A model generated the notes under the pieces. The model worked only from the letters and a program-made list of their open reading frames with translations. It did not search any database and was not told the DNA's origin. A stretch of 64,000 nt of DNA from contig DASVQC010000020.1 in assembly GCA_036389335.1 (NCBI GenBank), forward strand, positions 1-64,000, read 5' to 3'. The stretch's first letter is position 1, and each line of letters starts with the position of its first letter. The stretch is from JAIVGV01 sp036389335. Its GTDB lineage: Bacteria > Acidobacteriota > Blastocatellia > Pyrinomonadales > Pyrinomonadaceae. This document shows positions 26,290 to 35,401 of this stretch, one piece after another. The translations under genes were made by a program, and so were the position numbers.

Positions 26290-26904
26290 TTAGAAGCGGA
26301 AGTTGACGCCGACTCCGAGGCGGAAGTTGTGCGTGAACTCGCTGTTGCCGGTGAGCGTGCTGTTGTCGCTCAGGCGGATCGGGTTGTAGTCCGCCGAGGT
26401 GACGATGTCGGCGTGGCGGCTGACGCGGAAGGCGAGGCCGCCGCCGAGCACCGCGGCGAAGCCGGTGTCGTCGTCGCTGCCGGAGGTCGTCCCTACCGTC
26501 ACGTCGCCGGAGGCGCGACCGACGCCGACGAGGGCGCGCGCGAACGGGCGCACCTTCGTGTCCGTCGCGTTATCCTGAACCTTGACGCCGACCAAGCCCT
26601 GCGTCAGGCGGCCTTCGAGGCGGCTCGCCAGCCCGGTGAGGCTCGTGAAATCGGTCGTCTTGCGGTGGTGCGAGACCTCGGCCTGCACGCCGACGTAGCG
26701 GGTGAAGTTGTACCCGCCGTTGACGTAGAAGCCGTGGAACCAGTCGCGGCTGTCGTCGTTCGGGTTGGTGCTGAAGGCGCCCTCCGAATCGACCGCCGCG
26801 GCGGAATAGCCGACGCCGAACTCGCCGCGCTTGTACTCGCCCTGCGCGAGCGCGAGCGGCGCGCTGAAAGCTAAGAATAGAACTGCGAACAATGCTTTAC
26901 GCAT
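26290..26904 (-). CDS. Outer-membrane beta-barrel protein
   Basis: A 204-residue protein with signal peptide (KALFAVLFLAFSAPLALAQ). Beta strands typical of eight-stranded OmpX/OmpA-like barrels follow: EFGVGYSAAAVD, FYVNGGYNFTRYVGVQAEVS, LTQGLVGVKVQDN, VRPFARALVGVG, FAAVLGGGLAFRVSRHADIV and terminal FRLGVGVNFRF ending in Phe, the usual BAM recognition residue. No extracellular function can be assigned. It is transcribed alone toward the bidirectional terminator at 26.2 kb. Confidence 0.85.
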   Translation of the reverse strand: MRKALFAVLFLAFSAPLALAQGEYKRGEFGVGYSAAAVDSEGAFSTNPNDDSRDWFHGFYVNGGYNFTRYVGVQAEVSHHRKTTDFTSLTGLASRLEGRLTQGLVGVKVQDNATDTKVRPFARALVGVGRASGDVTVGTTSGSDDDTGFAAVLGGGLAFRVSRHADIVTSADYNPIRLSDNSTLTGNSEFTHNFRLGVGVNFRF

Positions 26905-27389
26905 GAGTGTGATTTCTCCTCCATCAAATTTGTCGTTCCGTATTCGCGAGGACCCGACTAAGTTTTCCCGTTTATGGGACGGGCCCCTTCAGGCTGCTCG
27001 CGCGGCGCTCGCAGAGGCGAGGGCCGCGCGCTCGAACCGTAAATGAACGCTCTGTCGGAGAGTTTTGTTTCCTCTTTCTCGCCGCGGGTTGCACCGGAAT
27101 TTCCCCGCCTCCGCGCTGACAAAATTCCGTCGCCCGCTTCATTTTTTCGGATCACTCGCGCGACCCGCGTGAACACTTGCCCGCTTCTATGGCCCGCCCT
27201 AAAATCTTCGCCCCCCTCCCCTTTAACAGTACGTGGGCGTACGCGCGCGCCGCCCCGCGCTATGACAGTTCTTCGATTGTCACAGCGCGCCGCGCCGCGC
27301 GACGCACGCCTCACGACGCGGCGCGACGAGGCGGCCACGACGCGCTTCTTCACTTCAGCGTCACGCATTTCTCACGGACGGTTTCGCGT
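26905..27389. other. 485-bp divergent spacer without a supported gene
   Basis: Holds the minus-strand promoter of the beta-barrel gene and the plus-strand promoter of thpR. GC-rich and Arg-coding in every frame, which explains the open frames across it; none has a plausible start or family signal. A weak internal symmetry around GTACGTGGGCGTAC (27230-27243) is noted. Confidence 0.5.
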
Positions 27390-27998
27390 ATGTCACAACC
27401 CGCCGAGCGGAAGACCCTGCGCCTCTTCTTCGCCCTCGCGCCGACCGACGAAGCGCGCGAGCGCGCCGCCGCGCACGCCGCCGCGCTGCGCGAGAGTTGC
27501 CCGCGCGGCCTCAAGGTCAGTTGGGAGCGCGCGGAGAAGTTTCACGTCACGATGAAATTTTTCGGCGACGTGGCCGCCGACCGCGTCGGACAACTCTCGC
27601 GCGCTGCCGGGCGCGCCGCCTCGCGCCACGCGCCGTTCTCGCTCCGCCTCGAAGGCTGCGGCGTCTTCCCTTCGCGCAGCCGACCGCACGTCCTCTGGCT
27701 CGGCCTGACGGGCGGGGGCGACCGGCTCGCCGCGCTGAGCGAAGACGTCGAAGCCGAGTGCGCGCGCGAAGGCTTCGCGCGCGAGACGCGCCCCTTCCAC
27801 CCGCACATCACCCTCGCCCGCCTGCGCTCGACCGACGCCGACGCGCGCCGCCTCGCGGGCCTCCACCTTGAGCGCGGCTTCGGGCCGGTCGGCTTCCCCC
27901 TCGCCGAGTTCGTCCTCATGCACAGTGAACTCGGCGCGCACGGCTCCGCCTACAACCGGATCGCGAGATACGAATTAGGAGTAGAGGTTAGAGGTTAG
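27390..27998 (+). CDS. thpR: RNA 2',3'-cyclic phosphodiesterase (ThpR/LigT)
   Basis: A 202-residue 2H phosphoesterase with both HxTx motifs: FHVTMKFFGD at about residues 50-60 and FHPHITLARL at about 135-145. The family opens 2',3'-cyclic phosphates at RNA ends and can reversibly join tRNA halves in vitro. ATG 27390 was chosen because homology begins there (RKTLRLFFALAP). The C-terminal residues (GVEVRG) come from a GAGGTTA repeat. An RNA-end enzyme is of interest beside a Ro60/tRNA locus 36 kb away, but there is no physical linkage. Confidence 0.93.
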   Translation: MSQPAERKTLRLFFALAPTDEARERAAAHAAALRESCPRGLKVSWERAEKFHVTMKFFGDVAADRVGQLSRAAGRAASRHAPFSLRLEGCGVFPSRSRPHVLWLGLTGGGDRLAALSEDVEAECAREGFARETRPFHPHITLARLRSTDADARRLAGLHLERGFGPVGFPLAEFVLMHSELGAHGSAYNRIARYELGVEVRG

Positions 27999-28148
27999 AG
28001 GTTAGAGGTCAGACAAATTCGGCCCCCGCGCCCGGTCTGACCTTTGGGCATGAAGTCTAAGGCACAAAGAAAAATCCGGTGAGCATGACATCATGCTCAC
28101 CGGATTCCATCTTTGAACTGACCTCTGGCCTCTGACCTCTGGCCTCTA
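27984..28148. repeat. Heptad inverted repeat (GAGGTTA/GAGGTCA) enclosing a terminator
   Basis: The left arm has four GAGGTTA/GAGGTCA units overlapping the thpR stop. The right arm is TGACCTCTGGCCTCTGACCT, ending at the stop of the SPFH gene. The palindrome at 28073-28106 sits between them, so both convergent genes end inside the element. Confidence 0.8.
28073..28106. terminator. Hairpin between thpR and SPFH gene
   Basis: AATCCGGTGAGCATGA pairs with its complement over 16 bp with a 2-nt spacer; an A-rich stretch (AAAGAAAAAT) precedes it, giving a U-tract for minus-strand transcripts. Probable terminator. Confidence 0.65.
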
Positions 28149-29162
28149 CGTAGGTAGTTGCCGCGGGCGCGGCGGCTGCGCCCCGCCCTCGTCGCCGCGC
28201 CCCTTCTCGCCCGACTCGACGAACATCTCCTTGATCATGCCGACGCTTGAGAGCATCGTCGAGGTCTCGACCGGCATGAAGATGACCTTCGAGTTGTTGC
28301 CGCGCACCATCTCCCTGAGACTCTCGATGTAGCGCTGCGTGATCATGTACTGCGCGGGGTTGCCGTGGCCGAGCATCGCCTGCGAGATGCGACCGATGGC
28401 CTCCGACTCGGCCTCGGCGTTGCGAAGCCGCGCCTGCGCCGCGCCCTCGGCCTGCAGGATCGCGGACTGCTTCTCGCCCTCGGCGCGCGTCACCGCCGCC
28501 TGCTTCTCGCCCTCGGCGCGCGTCATCGCGGCCTGCTTCTCGCCCTCGGCCTGCAGGACGAGCGCGCGGCGCGTGCGCTCGGCGGTCATCTGCTTCTCCA
28601 TCGTCACGCGCACGTCTTCCGGCGGGTTGATGTTCTTCACGTCCACGCGCGTCACCTTGACGCCCCACTTGTCGGTCGCCTCGTCGAGGATCATGCGCAG
28701 CTTCGTGTTGATCTGGTCGCGCTGCGAGAGCGTGTGATCCAGATCCATGTCGCCCATCACGGCGCGCATCCCCGTGATCGTCAACTGCACGATGCCGCCG
28801 AGCAGGTCGGCGACTTCGTAGACGGCCTTCGTCGCGTCAGTGATCTGCCAGTAGACGACCGAATCGACGTGGATCGTCACGTTGTCGCGCGTGATCACGG
28901 GCTGCGGCGGCAGGTCGATGAACTGCTCGCGCAGATCGATGGACGACATGCCGGGCCGCACGTTCGTCCAGTAGACGCCGCGCGGCTTGTCCAGGAACGG
29001 CACGATGATGTTCAAACCGCTCTGTGCGACGCGGCTGAAGCGGCCCAGCCGCTCGATGATCATGACGGTCGCCTGCGGCACGATCTTGATCGTCTTGGCG
29101 GCGACGACGAGCAGGAAGATGCCGACGATGAAGAGGAAGAAGAGGAAGATGATCTCTGGCAT
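28146..29162 (-). CDS. SPFH/Band 7 (stomatin-like) membrane protein
   Basis: The 338-residue product has one N-terminal membrane span (FLFFLFIVGIFLLVVAA) and an SPFH domain (VPQATVMIIERLGRFSRVAQ, SGLNIIVPFLD, VRPGMSSIDLREQFIDLPPQ, DNVTIHVDSVVYWQI). A long Ala/Glu/Arg helix follows in which RAEGEKQAA is repeated four times, forming a coiled coil. Such proteins oligomerise at the membrane (QmcA/stomatin type) and scaffold proteases or lipids. An NfeD partner, often adjacent, is not seen here. ATG 29162 begins the homology; upstream codons were rejected. Confidence 0.92.
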   Translation of the reverse strand: MPEIIFLFFLFIVGIFLLVVAAKTIKIVPQATVMIIERLGRFSRVAQSGLNIIVPFLDKPRGVYWTNVRPGMSSIDLREQFIDLPPQPVITRDNVTIHVDSVVYWQITDATKAVYEVADLLGGIVQLTITGMRAVMGDMDLDHTLSQRDQINTKLRMILDEATDKWGVKVTRVDVKNINPPEDVRVTMEKQMTAERTRRALVLQAEGEKQAAMTRAEGEKQAAVTRAEGEKQSAILQAEGAAQARLRNAEAESEAIGRISQAMLGHGNPAQYMITQRYIESLREMVRGNNSKVIFMPVETSTMLSSVGMIKEMFVESGEKGRGDEGGAQPPRPRQLPT

Positions 29163-29254
29163 GACGGGGAACCTCCGTTGAAAAGGGGCGCGCTCAGGCT
29201 CGCGCGCCGAGGGGCTACATGAGCGCGCGCCACTATAGCCGATCACGTGTGCGG

Positions 29255-30661
29255 TTAAAAGAGCCCCGCGGGCCTTTGCCAGCCGCCGAGCGCCGCCTCG
29301 ACCGCGCCCGCCGCGGCGAGCACGAGCGTCTCGTCGTGCGGACGCCCGACGATCTGCACGCCGACGGGCAGCCCCGCCGCGGTGCGCCCGGCGGGCACGC
29401 ACGCCGCGGGCAGGTCGAAGACGTTGGCCGCGTGCGCGTAACCGAGCGCGCGAAACGTCGGCACGCTCTCGCCGCCGATCCCGACCCGCCCGTACTCGTC
29501 GTGCCCGAAAGCCGGAACCGCGCCGACGGGCGCGACGAGGAGCGGCGTCCGCTCCATCCACCCGAGCAGCTCGGCGCGCTCGCGCTCGCGCTCGTCCCAC
29601 GCCGAGAGCAACTGTTCGAGCGTGGGCGCGCCCCACTTTCGGGCGCGCTCTATGATCACGCGCGCCGCGCGCCCCGCGTCCTGCTCCCTGCCTTCGTAGA
29701 CCGAGCGGATGAAACGCTGCGTCGCGTACTCGAAGAGCGAGAGCCACAGATCGGTCGCCTTCCCGACCCCCGGCGGAACCTCGTCGACCGCCTCCGCCCC
29801 GGCTGACCGAAGCGCGCCGACAGCCGCTCTGACCGCCGCGGCGATCTCATCAGTCACCGCCACCGTGCCGTCGTCCGCGTACCACGCGACGCGCAGCCGG
29901 CGCAGCCCGCGCGCCGCCTCTTCCCGCGAGGTGGTGGCCGACGAAGCCGGAGCGTCGCGGTGACCGGCGAGCACGTTAAATAAGAGGTGCAGATCGGAGA
30001 CGTGGCGCGCGAGCGGCCCCAAGCTCGCGCCGAGCGAGTGGAGCCCGGAGACGGGCGGCGCGTGGCCCGCGCCGGGCACGAGCCCGGCGGTCGGCCTCAG
30101 ACCGGCCACGCCGCAGAAGTGCGCGGGGATGCGGACGGAGCCCGCGAGATCGCTGCCAAGGCCCGCGGGCGTGAGACACGAGGCGACCGCCGCCGCGCAC
30201 CCGCCGCTCGAACCGCCCGGCGTGCGCGACTCGTCGTGCGGGTTCAGCGTGCGACCGAAGACGGGGTTCTCCGCCGTGTAGTCGAGCGCGAACTCGGAGG
30301 TGTTGGTCTTGCCGATGACGATTGCGCCCGCCGCGCGCAGGCGCGCGACCGACGGCGCGTCGGATCGGGGGACGCGATCCGCGCGTGCGCGCGAGCCGTT
30401 CGTCGTGCGCAGGCCCGCCGTGTCAATCGTGTCCTTGACGGTGACGGGCAGCCCGTGGAGCGGCGGCAGTTCGTCGCCGCGCATGACGGATCGTTCCGCC
30501 TCGCGCGCGCGCTCCAAGGCGTCCGGCGCGAACGTGACGACGGCGTTCAGGCGCGGGTTCACGCGCTCGGCGCGGCGTAGGTGCGCCTCCATCACCTCGA
30601 CGGGCGACGCCTCGCGCGCCCTCATCAGCGCGACCAGCCGCACGGCGCTCATGCTCGTCAA
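29255..30661 (-). CDS. Amidase-signature family hydrolase
   Basis: The 468-residue product carries the Ser-cisSer-Lys triad of the amidase signature family. Lys lies in LHGLPVTVKDTIDT, the cis-Ser in RTPGGSSGGCAAAVA and the nucleophile Ser in GLGSDLAGSVRIPA. The family includes GatA and many amide hydrolases. No gatB or gatC lies nearby and the N-terminal region is typical of stand-alone amidases, so indole-acetamide or other small amides are likelier substrates than Glu-tRNA. It lacks a signal peptide and should be cytoplasmic. Confidence 0.9.
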   Translation of the reverse strand: MTSMSAVRLVALMRAREASPVEVMEAHLRRAERVNPRLNAVVTFAPDALERAREAERSVMRGDELPPLHGLPVTVKDTIDTAGLRTTNGSRARADRVPRSDAPSVARLRAAGAIVIGKTNTSEFALDYTAENPVFGRTLNPHDESRTPGGSSGGCAAAVASCLTPAGLGSDLAGSVRIPAHFCGVAGLRPTAGLVPGAGHAPPVSGLHSLGASLGPLARHVSDLHLLFNVLAGHRDAPASSATTSREEAARGLRRLRVAWYADDGTVAVTDEIAAAVRAAVGALRSAGAEAVDEVPPGVGKATDLWLSLFEYATQRFIRSVYEGREQDAGRAARVIIERARKWGAPTLEQLLSAWDERERERAELLGWMERTPLLVAPVGAVPAFGHDEYGRVGIGGESVPTFRALGYAHAANVFDLPAACVPAGRTAAGLPVGVQIVGRPHDETLVLAAAGAVEAALGGWQRPAGLF

Positions 30662-30726
30662 CTCGTCCGACAGCTCCCCACCTCCGTCAAACTATTAGAT
30701 CAGCGAACTACCACTGTACGTCAGCG

Positions 30727-30793
30727 GCCTTTGCGTCTTTGCGCCTTTGCGTGAGAATAAATTTTCACGCAAAGACGCAAAGACGCAAAGCTA
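30727..30793. repeat. GCGTCTTT/CAAAGACG inverted repeat
   Basis: The left arm TTGCGTCTTTGCGCCTTTGC runs to GTGAGAATAAATTTTCAC, then the right arm is GCAAAGACGCAAAGACGCAA. Units are close to 8 nt. It lies between the convergent... same-strand lysR end and amidase start; a relative occurs at 44.97-45.04 kb. Confidence 0.8.
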
Positions 30794-30795
30794 GG

Positions 30796-31740
30796 TTAGG
30801 CGCGTGCCGTCGCGCGGCGCGGGGGCCTCGGCTCGCCTTCGGACTTCGCGCCGTCGCCGCGCGAATGCAGCAGCTCGATGAACTTGCGCGCGGCGGTGCC
30901 GAGCGTGCGGTCGCTGCGGTAGACGACGCCGACCGAGCGCGTCCACTCGGGCTCGGCGAGCGGCACGGCGGCGAGCTGCCCCGCCCGCTGTTCGTCGACC
31001 ACGGAGGCGCGCGGCACGATGGCCGCGCCGAAGCCGACCTCGACCGCGCGCTTGATCGTCTCGATGTTGTCGAACTCCGCGACGCGGCGCACCGCGACGC
31101 CGTGCGCGCGCAGTATTTTGTCGGTGGCGCGGCGGGTCGGGATGTCGCGCTCGAAGAGGACGAAGTCCTGGCCGGCGAGATCGGTCGCCCTCAGCTTCTT
31201 GTGCGCGGCGAGCGCGTGGCCGGGCGGGCAGATGAGCACGAGCCGGTCGCCGCCGAGCGGCACGACCGTCAGCCCGCGCTTCTTCTCCGGGTAGGCGACG
31301 ATGCCGAGATCGACCGCGCCCGCCAGCACGTCGCGCACGATCCTCGTCGTGCGCGAGTATTCGAGATCGATCTTCGCCTCCGGGTAGAGCGCCATGAAGC
31401 GGCGCACGGCGGGCGGCAGCTCGTGCAGGCCGATGCTGTAGACGGTCGCCACGCGCACCGTCCCGCTCACCGTGCCGGTCAGAGTCCGCAGCCGCTCTTC
31501 GAGCTGCGCGTAGGCGGCGAGCACCTGCCGGCTCTCCTCGTAGAAGGCCGCCCCGCCCTCGGTGAGGCGCACCTCGCGCCGCCCGCGCACGCGCTCCAGC
31601 AGCCTGCGCTTGAACTTCTCTTCGAGCCCGCGCACCTGCTGGCTCACCGCCGACTGCGTGACGAAGTTGGCCTCCGCCGCCTGCGAGAAGCTCTTCGACT
31701 CGACGAGGTCGCAAAAGATTTTCAGCGTCTCGATCTGCAT
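30796..31740 (-). CDS. LysR-family transcriptional regulator
   Basis: The 314-residue product has the N-terminal winged HTH (METLKIF-type start: IETLKIFCDLVESKSFSQAA, then FVTQSAVSQQVRGLEEKF) and the linker helix. A periplasmic-binding-like effector domain follows (GTVRVATVYSIGLHELP, VDLGIVAYPE, LICPPGHALA, VGFGAAIVPRASVV). It is divergent from the Coq4-like gene at 31891, so by LysR custom the 150-bp gap may be its operator. The effector is unknown; the domain looks most like the CysB/CbbR group. Confidence 0.92.
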   Translation of the reverse strand: MQIETLKIFCDLVESKSFSQAAEANFVTQSAVSQQVRGLEEKFKRRLLERVRGRREVRLTEGGAAFYEESRQVLAAYAQLEERLRTLTGTVSGTVRVATVYSIGLHELPPAVRRFMALYPEAKIDLEYSRTTRIVRDVLAGAVDLGIVAYPEKKRGLTVVPLGGDRLVLICPPGHALAAHKKLRATDLAGQDFVLFERDIPTRRATDKILRAHGVAVRRVAEFDNIETIKRAVEVGFGAAIVPRASVVDEQRAGQLAAVPLAEPEWTRSVGVVYRSDRTLGTAARKFIELLHSRGDGAKSEGEPRPPRRATARA

Positions 31741-31890
31741 GATCTTCTAGATTAGATACGCTCAACAATCGGAATAGGTTTTTTCATTTTACCTTATATT
31801 CGTCCGGGCATAAAATGGGGGCGCTCGACTCAGCCGGCGTGCGGCGCGGGCGGCGCGCCCCCTCGGCGGACGGCGGAGGCTCTGAAGGTC

Positions 31891-32505
31891 ATGTCGAAGT
31901 ACAGCCCGTGGATGACGCTGCGCGACGCGCGCGAGATTTATTTCGGGATGAACGACTTCGGGCCGAACGGCGGCTACGACGAGCGCTGGATCAAGGTCAA
32001 GGTCTGGCGCATCCCCGTCTGGCTGCCGAACACCGAGGGGCGGCGCAAGGCGGTCAGGCTGCACGACCTCCACCACGTCCTCACCGAATACCCGACGACG
32101 TGGCGCGGCGAGGCGGAGATATCCTCGTGGGAGATCGCGTCCGGCGGCCTGCGCCGCTACTACGCGGGCTGGCTGCTCGATCTGCTGAACGTCGCGCAGG
32201 GGCTCGTCGTCAACCCGCGCGGCGCGTACCGGGCCTTCCTCCGCGGTCGCCGCAGCCGCAACCTCTTCGGCGAGACGTTCGACGACGCGCTGCTCTCGCG
32301 GCGGGTCGGCGAGATGCGCCGCGAGCTGCTCCTCGAAGACGGGGGCGCGGCGGGGGGCGGGGGGGCGTCGGCGCGCGACGTGGCCGCGTTCGTCGCGTGG
32401 TCGCTCGTCGGCGCGGGCGTCTACGCGGCGGCGGTCGGCGTGCCGCTCGCGCTCGTCGCGCTGGCGCTGCTGTACGCCGTGCTCGGATTGGCGGGCGGCG
32501 GCTGA
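31891..32505 (+). CDS. Coq4-like protein with HDxxH-x11-E motif
   Basis: A 204-residue protein. Residues 58-74 read HDLHHVLTEYPTTWRGE, which fits exactly the metal-binding HDxxH(x11)E motif of the ubiquinone-biosynthesis protein Coq4, followed by a helix as in that family. Overall similarity to Coq4 otherwise looks weak. The C-terminus adds a Gly-rich linker and two hydrophobic spans not found in Coq4. It precedes sdhCAB, whose product reduces a quinone, so a quinone-related role is a fair inference. It is divergent from a lysR gene that might control it. Confidence 0.6.
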   Translation: MSKYSPWMTLRDAREIYFGMNDFGPNGGYDERWIKVKVWRIPVWLPNTEGRRKAVRLHDLHHVLTEYPTTWRGEAEISSWEIASGGLRRYYAGWLLDLLNVAQGLVVNPRGAYRAFLRGRRSRNLFGETFDDALLSRRVGEMRRELLLEDGGAAGGGGASARDVAAFVAWSLVGAGVYAAAVGVPLALVALALLYAVLGLAGGG

Positions 32506-32704
32506 CGGCGGGCGACCGCCCTCCGGGGGCTGACGACGGGGGGCGACGCGCCGCGGGCGATTGCTTTTCGCGCGCGGCTTTGGATACACTCTTGCGCGTT
32601 CCACCAAGTCTTACGAGAGTTCGCCGCGAGCGCGCACGCGACGTTCGCCGCCGGTCGCGTTCGTCCGCCGAACGCCGCGCGGCACGAAGGAGCTTCCGCG
32701 AGTC

Positions 32705-33379
32705 ATGGCCGTCCGTCTGAGTAGAACATTCCTGCTGCGCAAGCTGCACCAGTTGACCGGCATCGTCCCGCTCGGCCTCTTCCTGCTGGAGCACTTCTAC
32801 ACCAACTCGAAGGCGCTCACCGGGGCGAACGACTTCAACGACGCGGTCGCCGACTTGCAGTCGATCCCCTACGTCATCTTCGTCGAGATCATCGGCATCT
32901 TCGTCCCGCTCATCTACCACGCCGTCTACGGGCTCTTCATCACGTGGGAGACGCGCCCGAACAACCTCGCCTACCCGTACCCGCGCAACTGGTTCTACAC
33001 GATCCAGCGCGTGACGGGCATCATCCTCTTCTTCTTCATCACGTTCCACGTCCTCAACTTCCGCTTCGGCCTGATCCCCGGCCTGAACGAGCGCGCCGTC
33101 GCCGACAACGCGGGCAGCGCGTTCCAGATCGTGTCGGGCGAGTTCGAGAACATCGCGATCCTCGCCGTCTACACCATCGGCATCACGGCGACCGTGTGGC
33201 ACCTGGCGAACGGGCTGTGGCTCTTCGCGGTCGACTGGGGCGTCGTCATCGGCGAGCGCGCGCAGCGCCTGATGGGCTACGCCTGCATCGGCTTCGGCGT
33301 CTTCCTGCTGGCGGTCGGCCTGAACGCGATGATGGCGTTCGTCTGGGACGGCGGACTACTCGGAGGTCTGATCAAATAA
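32705..33379 (+). CDS. sdhC: Succinate dehydrogenase cytochrome b subunit
   Basis: The 224-residue integral membrane anchor is of the single-polypeptide, B. subtilis/epsilonproteobacterial type with five spans. N-terminal RKLHQLTGIVPLGLFLLEHF contains the first His haem ligand. IYHAVYGLFI, FFITFHVLNF and VWHLANGLW carry further conserved His, consistent with two b haems. ATG 32705 has AAGGAG upstream. The stop abuts the sdhA ATG (TAAATG). It anchors SdhAB at the cytoplasmic face and passes electrons to quinone. Confidence 0.93.
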   Translation: MAVRLSRTFLLRKLHQLTGIVPLGLFLLEHFYTNSKALTGANDFNDAVADLQSIPYVIFVEIIGIFVPLIYHAVYGLFITWETRPNNLAYPYPRNWFYTIQRVTGIILFFFITFHVLNFRFGLIPGLNERAVADNAGSAFQIVSGEFENIAILAVYTIGITATVWHLANGLWLFAVDWGVVIGERAQRLMGYACIGFGVFLLAVGLNAMMAFVWDGGLLGGLIK

Positions 33380-35401
33380 ATGGCGACACCCGGTAAAGAA
33401 ACGAAATTCGCCATCGTCGGCGGAGGGCTCGCCGGGCTGGCCGCGGCGATGAAGCTCGCCGAGGCCGGCCACGCCGTCGATCTCTTCTCGGTCGTGCCCG
33501 TCAAGCGCTCGCACTCGGTCTGCGCGCAGGGCGGCATCAACGGCGCGGTCAACACGAAGGGCGAGGGCGACTCGCCGTGGAAGCACTTCGACGACACGGT
33601 CTACGGCGGCGACTTCCTCGCCGACCAGCCGCCCGTCCGGAAGATGTGCGAGATGGCCCCCTCGATCATCTACCTCTTCGACCGCATGGGCGTCCCCTTC
33701 TCGCGCACGCCCGAGGGCCTGCTCGACTTCCGCCGCTTCGGCGGCACGCTCCACCACCGCACCGCCTTCGCGGGCGCGTCCACGGGCCAGCAGCTCCTCT
33801 ACGCGCTCGACGAGCAGGTGCGCCGCTACGAGGCGTCGGGCAAGGTCAGGAAGTTCGAGCACTGGGAGATGATGTCGCTCGTCCTGGACGACCACGGCGT
33901 CTGCCGCGGCATCGTCGCGATGGACAAGAGCACGATGGAGCTGCGCGCCTTCCCCGCCGACGCCGTGATCATGGCGACGGGGGGCCCCGGCCTCATCTTC
34001 GGCAAGTCGACGAACTCGATGGTCTGCACCGGCTCGGCGGTCTCGGCCTGCTACCAGCAGGGCGCGCGCTACGCCAACGGCGAGTTCATACAGGTTCACC
34101 CCACGTCGATCCCGGGCGAGGACAAGCTGCGCCTGATGTCCGAGTCGGCGCGCGGCGAGGGCGGGCGCGTGTGGGTTCCGAAGGCGAAGAACGACAAGCG
34201 CGCGCCGTCCTCGATCCCGGAGAGCGAGCGCTGGTACTTCCTCGAAGAGAAGTACCCGGCCTACGGCAACCTCGTCCCGCGCGACATCGCGACGCGCGAG
34301 ATTTTCCAGGTGTGTCTGGAGGGGATGGGCATCGGCGGCGAGAATCAGGTCTACCTCGACGTGTCGCACATCGACTCGGCCACCCTCGACCGCAAGCTCG
34401 GCGCGATCCTCGAAATCTACGAGATGTTCGTCGGCGACGACCCGCGCCACGTCCCCATGCGCATCTTCCCCGGCGTGCACTACTCGATGGGCGGCCTGTG
34501 GGTCGATTTCGATCAGCGCACGAACATCCCGGGGCTGCTCGCCGCCGGCGAGTGCGACTATTCGATCCACGGCGCGAACCGGCTCGGCGCGAACTCGCTC
34601 GTCTCGTGCGTCTTCGGCGGCTTCGTCGCCGCGCCCGCGGCGGTCGAGTACGCGAAGAACGTCGAGCGCAACGGCGCAGACGGATCGCGCGTTTACGATC
34701 AGGAGTTGAAGCGCCAGACCGAACTGAACGAGCACCTGAAGAAACAGTCGGGCAAGGAGAACCAGTACGTCATCCACGAGGAGATGGGCAAGTGGATGAC
34801 GGACAACGTGACGGTGGTGCGCTACAACGACCGCCTGAAGGCGACCGACGAGAAGCTGCTGGAGCTGATGGATCGCTTCCAGCACATCTCGATCAACGAC
34901 TCGAACCTGTGGGCGACGCACGCGCTGCCGCACGCGCGCCAGCTCTGGAACATGTTGCAGCTCGCGCGCGTGATCACGCTCGGCGCTCTGAACCGCGACG
35001 AGTCGCGCGGCGCGCACTACAAGCCCGACTTCCCCAACCGCGACGACGAGCGTTTCCTGAGGACGACCATCGCGGAGTTCTCCGAGGAGGGGCCCGTCTT
35101 CTCGTCGGAGCCCGTGGACATCTCCCTCTTGGAGCCGCGCAAGCGCGACTACAGCAAGGGCACGCAGGGCGCGAAGACCGCCGCCGCCGCGGGCGGCTCC
35201 GCCGAGAACTCGCCGACGAAGGGCGGCGCGGCGCAGGTCCCCGCCTCCGGGTGGGATCAGAAGCCGCGCGATCTGTCGGGCGCGGCGGTGTGGGATCAGA
35301 ACAAGGAGCAGGTGCGCGACGTGATGAACGGCGAGGCCCGGACGCGGCGCGAGCAGGGCAGGGAGATCAAAGACGCGGGGGGTAAATCCGACGAGCTATG
35401 A
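33380..35401 (+). CDS. sdhA: Succinate dehydrogenase flavoprotein subunit
   Basis: The 673-residue subunit oxidises succinate to fumarate with covalent FAD. AIVGGGLAGLAAAMKLAEAG is the FAD-binding fold, and SVCAQGGINGA and GGTLHHRTAFAGASTGQQ hold active-site residues. GEFIQVHPTSIPG is the signature with catalytic His, and HYSMGGLWVDFDQRT and ANRLGANSLVSCVFGG follow. The C-terminus has an unusual Ala/Gly/Ser/Lys-rich extension of about 70 residues beyond the catalytic core (after KRDYSKG). It starts immediately after sdhC and overlaps sdhB by 4 nt, so the three form one operon. Confidence 0.97.
   Translation: MATPGKETKFAIVGGGLAGLAAAMKLAEAGHAVDLFSVVPVKRSHSVCAQGGINGAVNTKGEGDSPWKHFDDTVYGGDFLADQPPVRKMCEMAPSIIYLFDRMGVPFSRTPEGLLDFRRFGGTLHHRTAFAGASTGQQLLYALDEQVRRYEASGKVRKFEHWEMMSLVLDDHGVCRGIVAMDKSTMELRAFPADAVIMATGGPGLIFGKSTNSMVCTGSAVSACYQQGARYANGEFIQVHPTSIPGEDKLRLMSESARGEGGRVWVPKAKNDKRAPSSIPESERWYFLEEKYPAYGNLVPRDIATREIFQVCLEGMGIGGENQVYLDVSHIDSATLDRKLGAILEIYEMFVGDDPRHVPMRIFPGVHYSMGGLWVDFDQRTNIPGLLAAGECDYSIHGANRLGANSLVSCVFGGFVAAPAAVEYAKNVERNGADGSRVYDQELKRQTELNEHLKKQSGKENQYVIHEEMGKWMTDNVTVVRYNDRLKATDEKLLELMDRFQHISINDSNLWATHALPHARQLWNMLQLARVITLGALNRDESRGAHYKPDFPNRDDERFLRTTIAEFSEEGPVFSSEPVDISLLEPRKRDYSKGTQGAKTAAAAGGSAENSPTKGGAAQVPASGWDQKPRDLSGAAVWDQNKEQVRDVMNGEARTRREQGREIKDAGGKSDEL

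Noticed and set aside
29255..30661. GatA subunit of Asp/Glu-tRNA amidotransferase
   Set aside because: No gatB or gatC neighbours, and the sequence after the triad is typical of general amidases.
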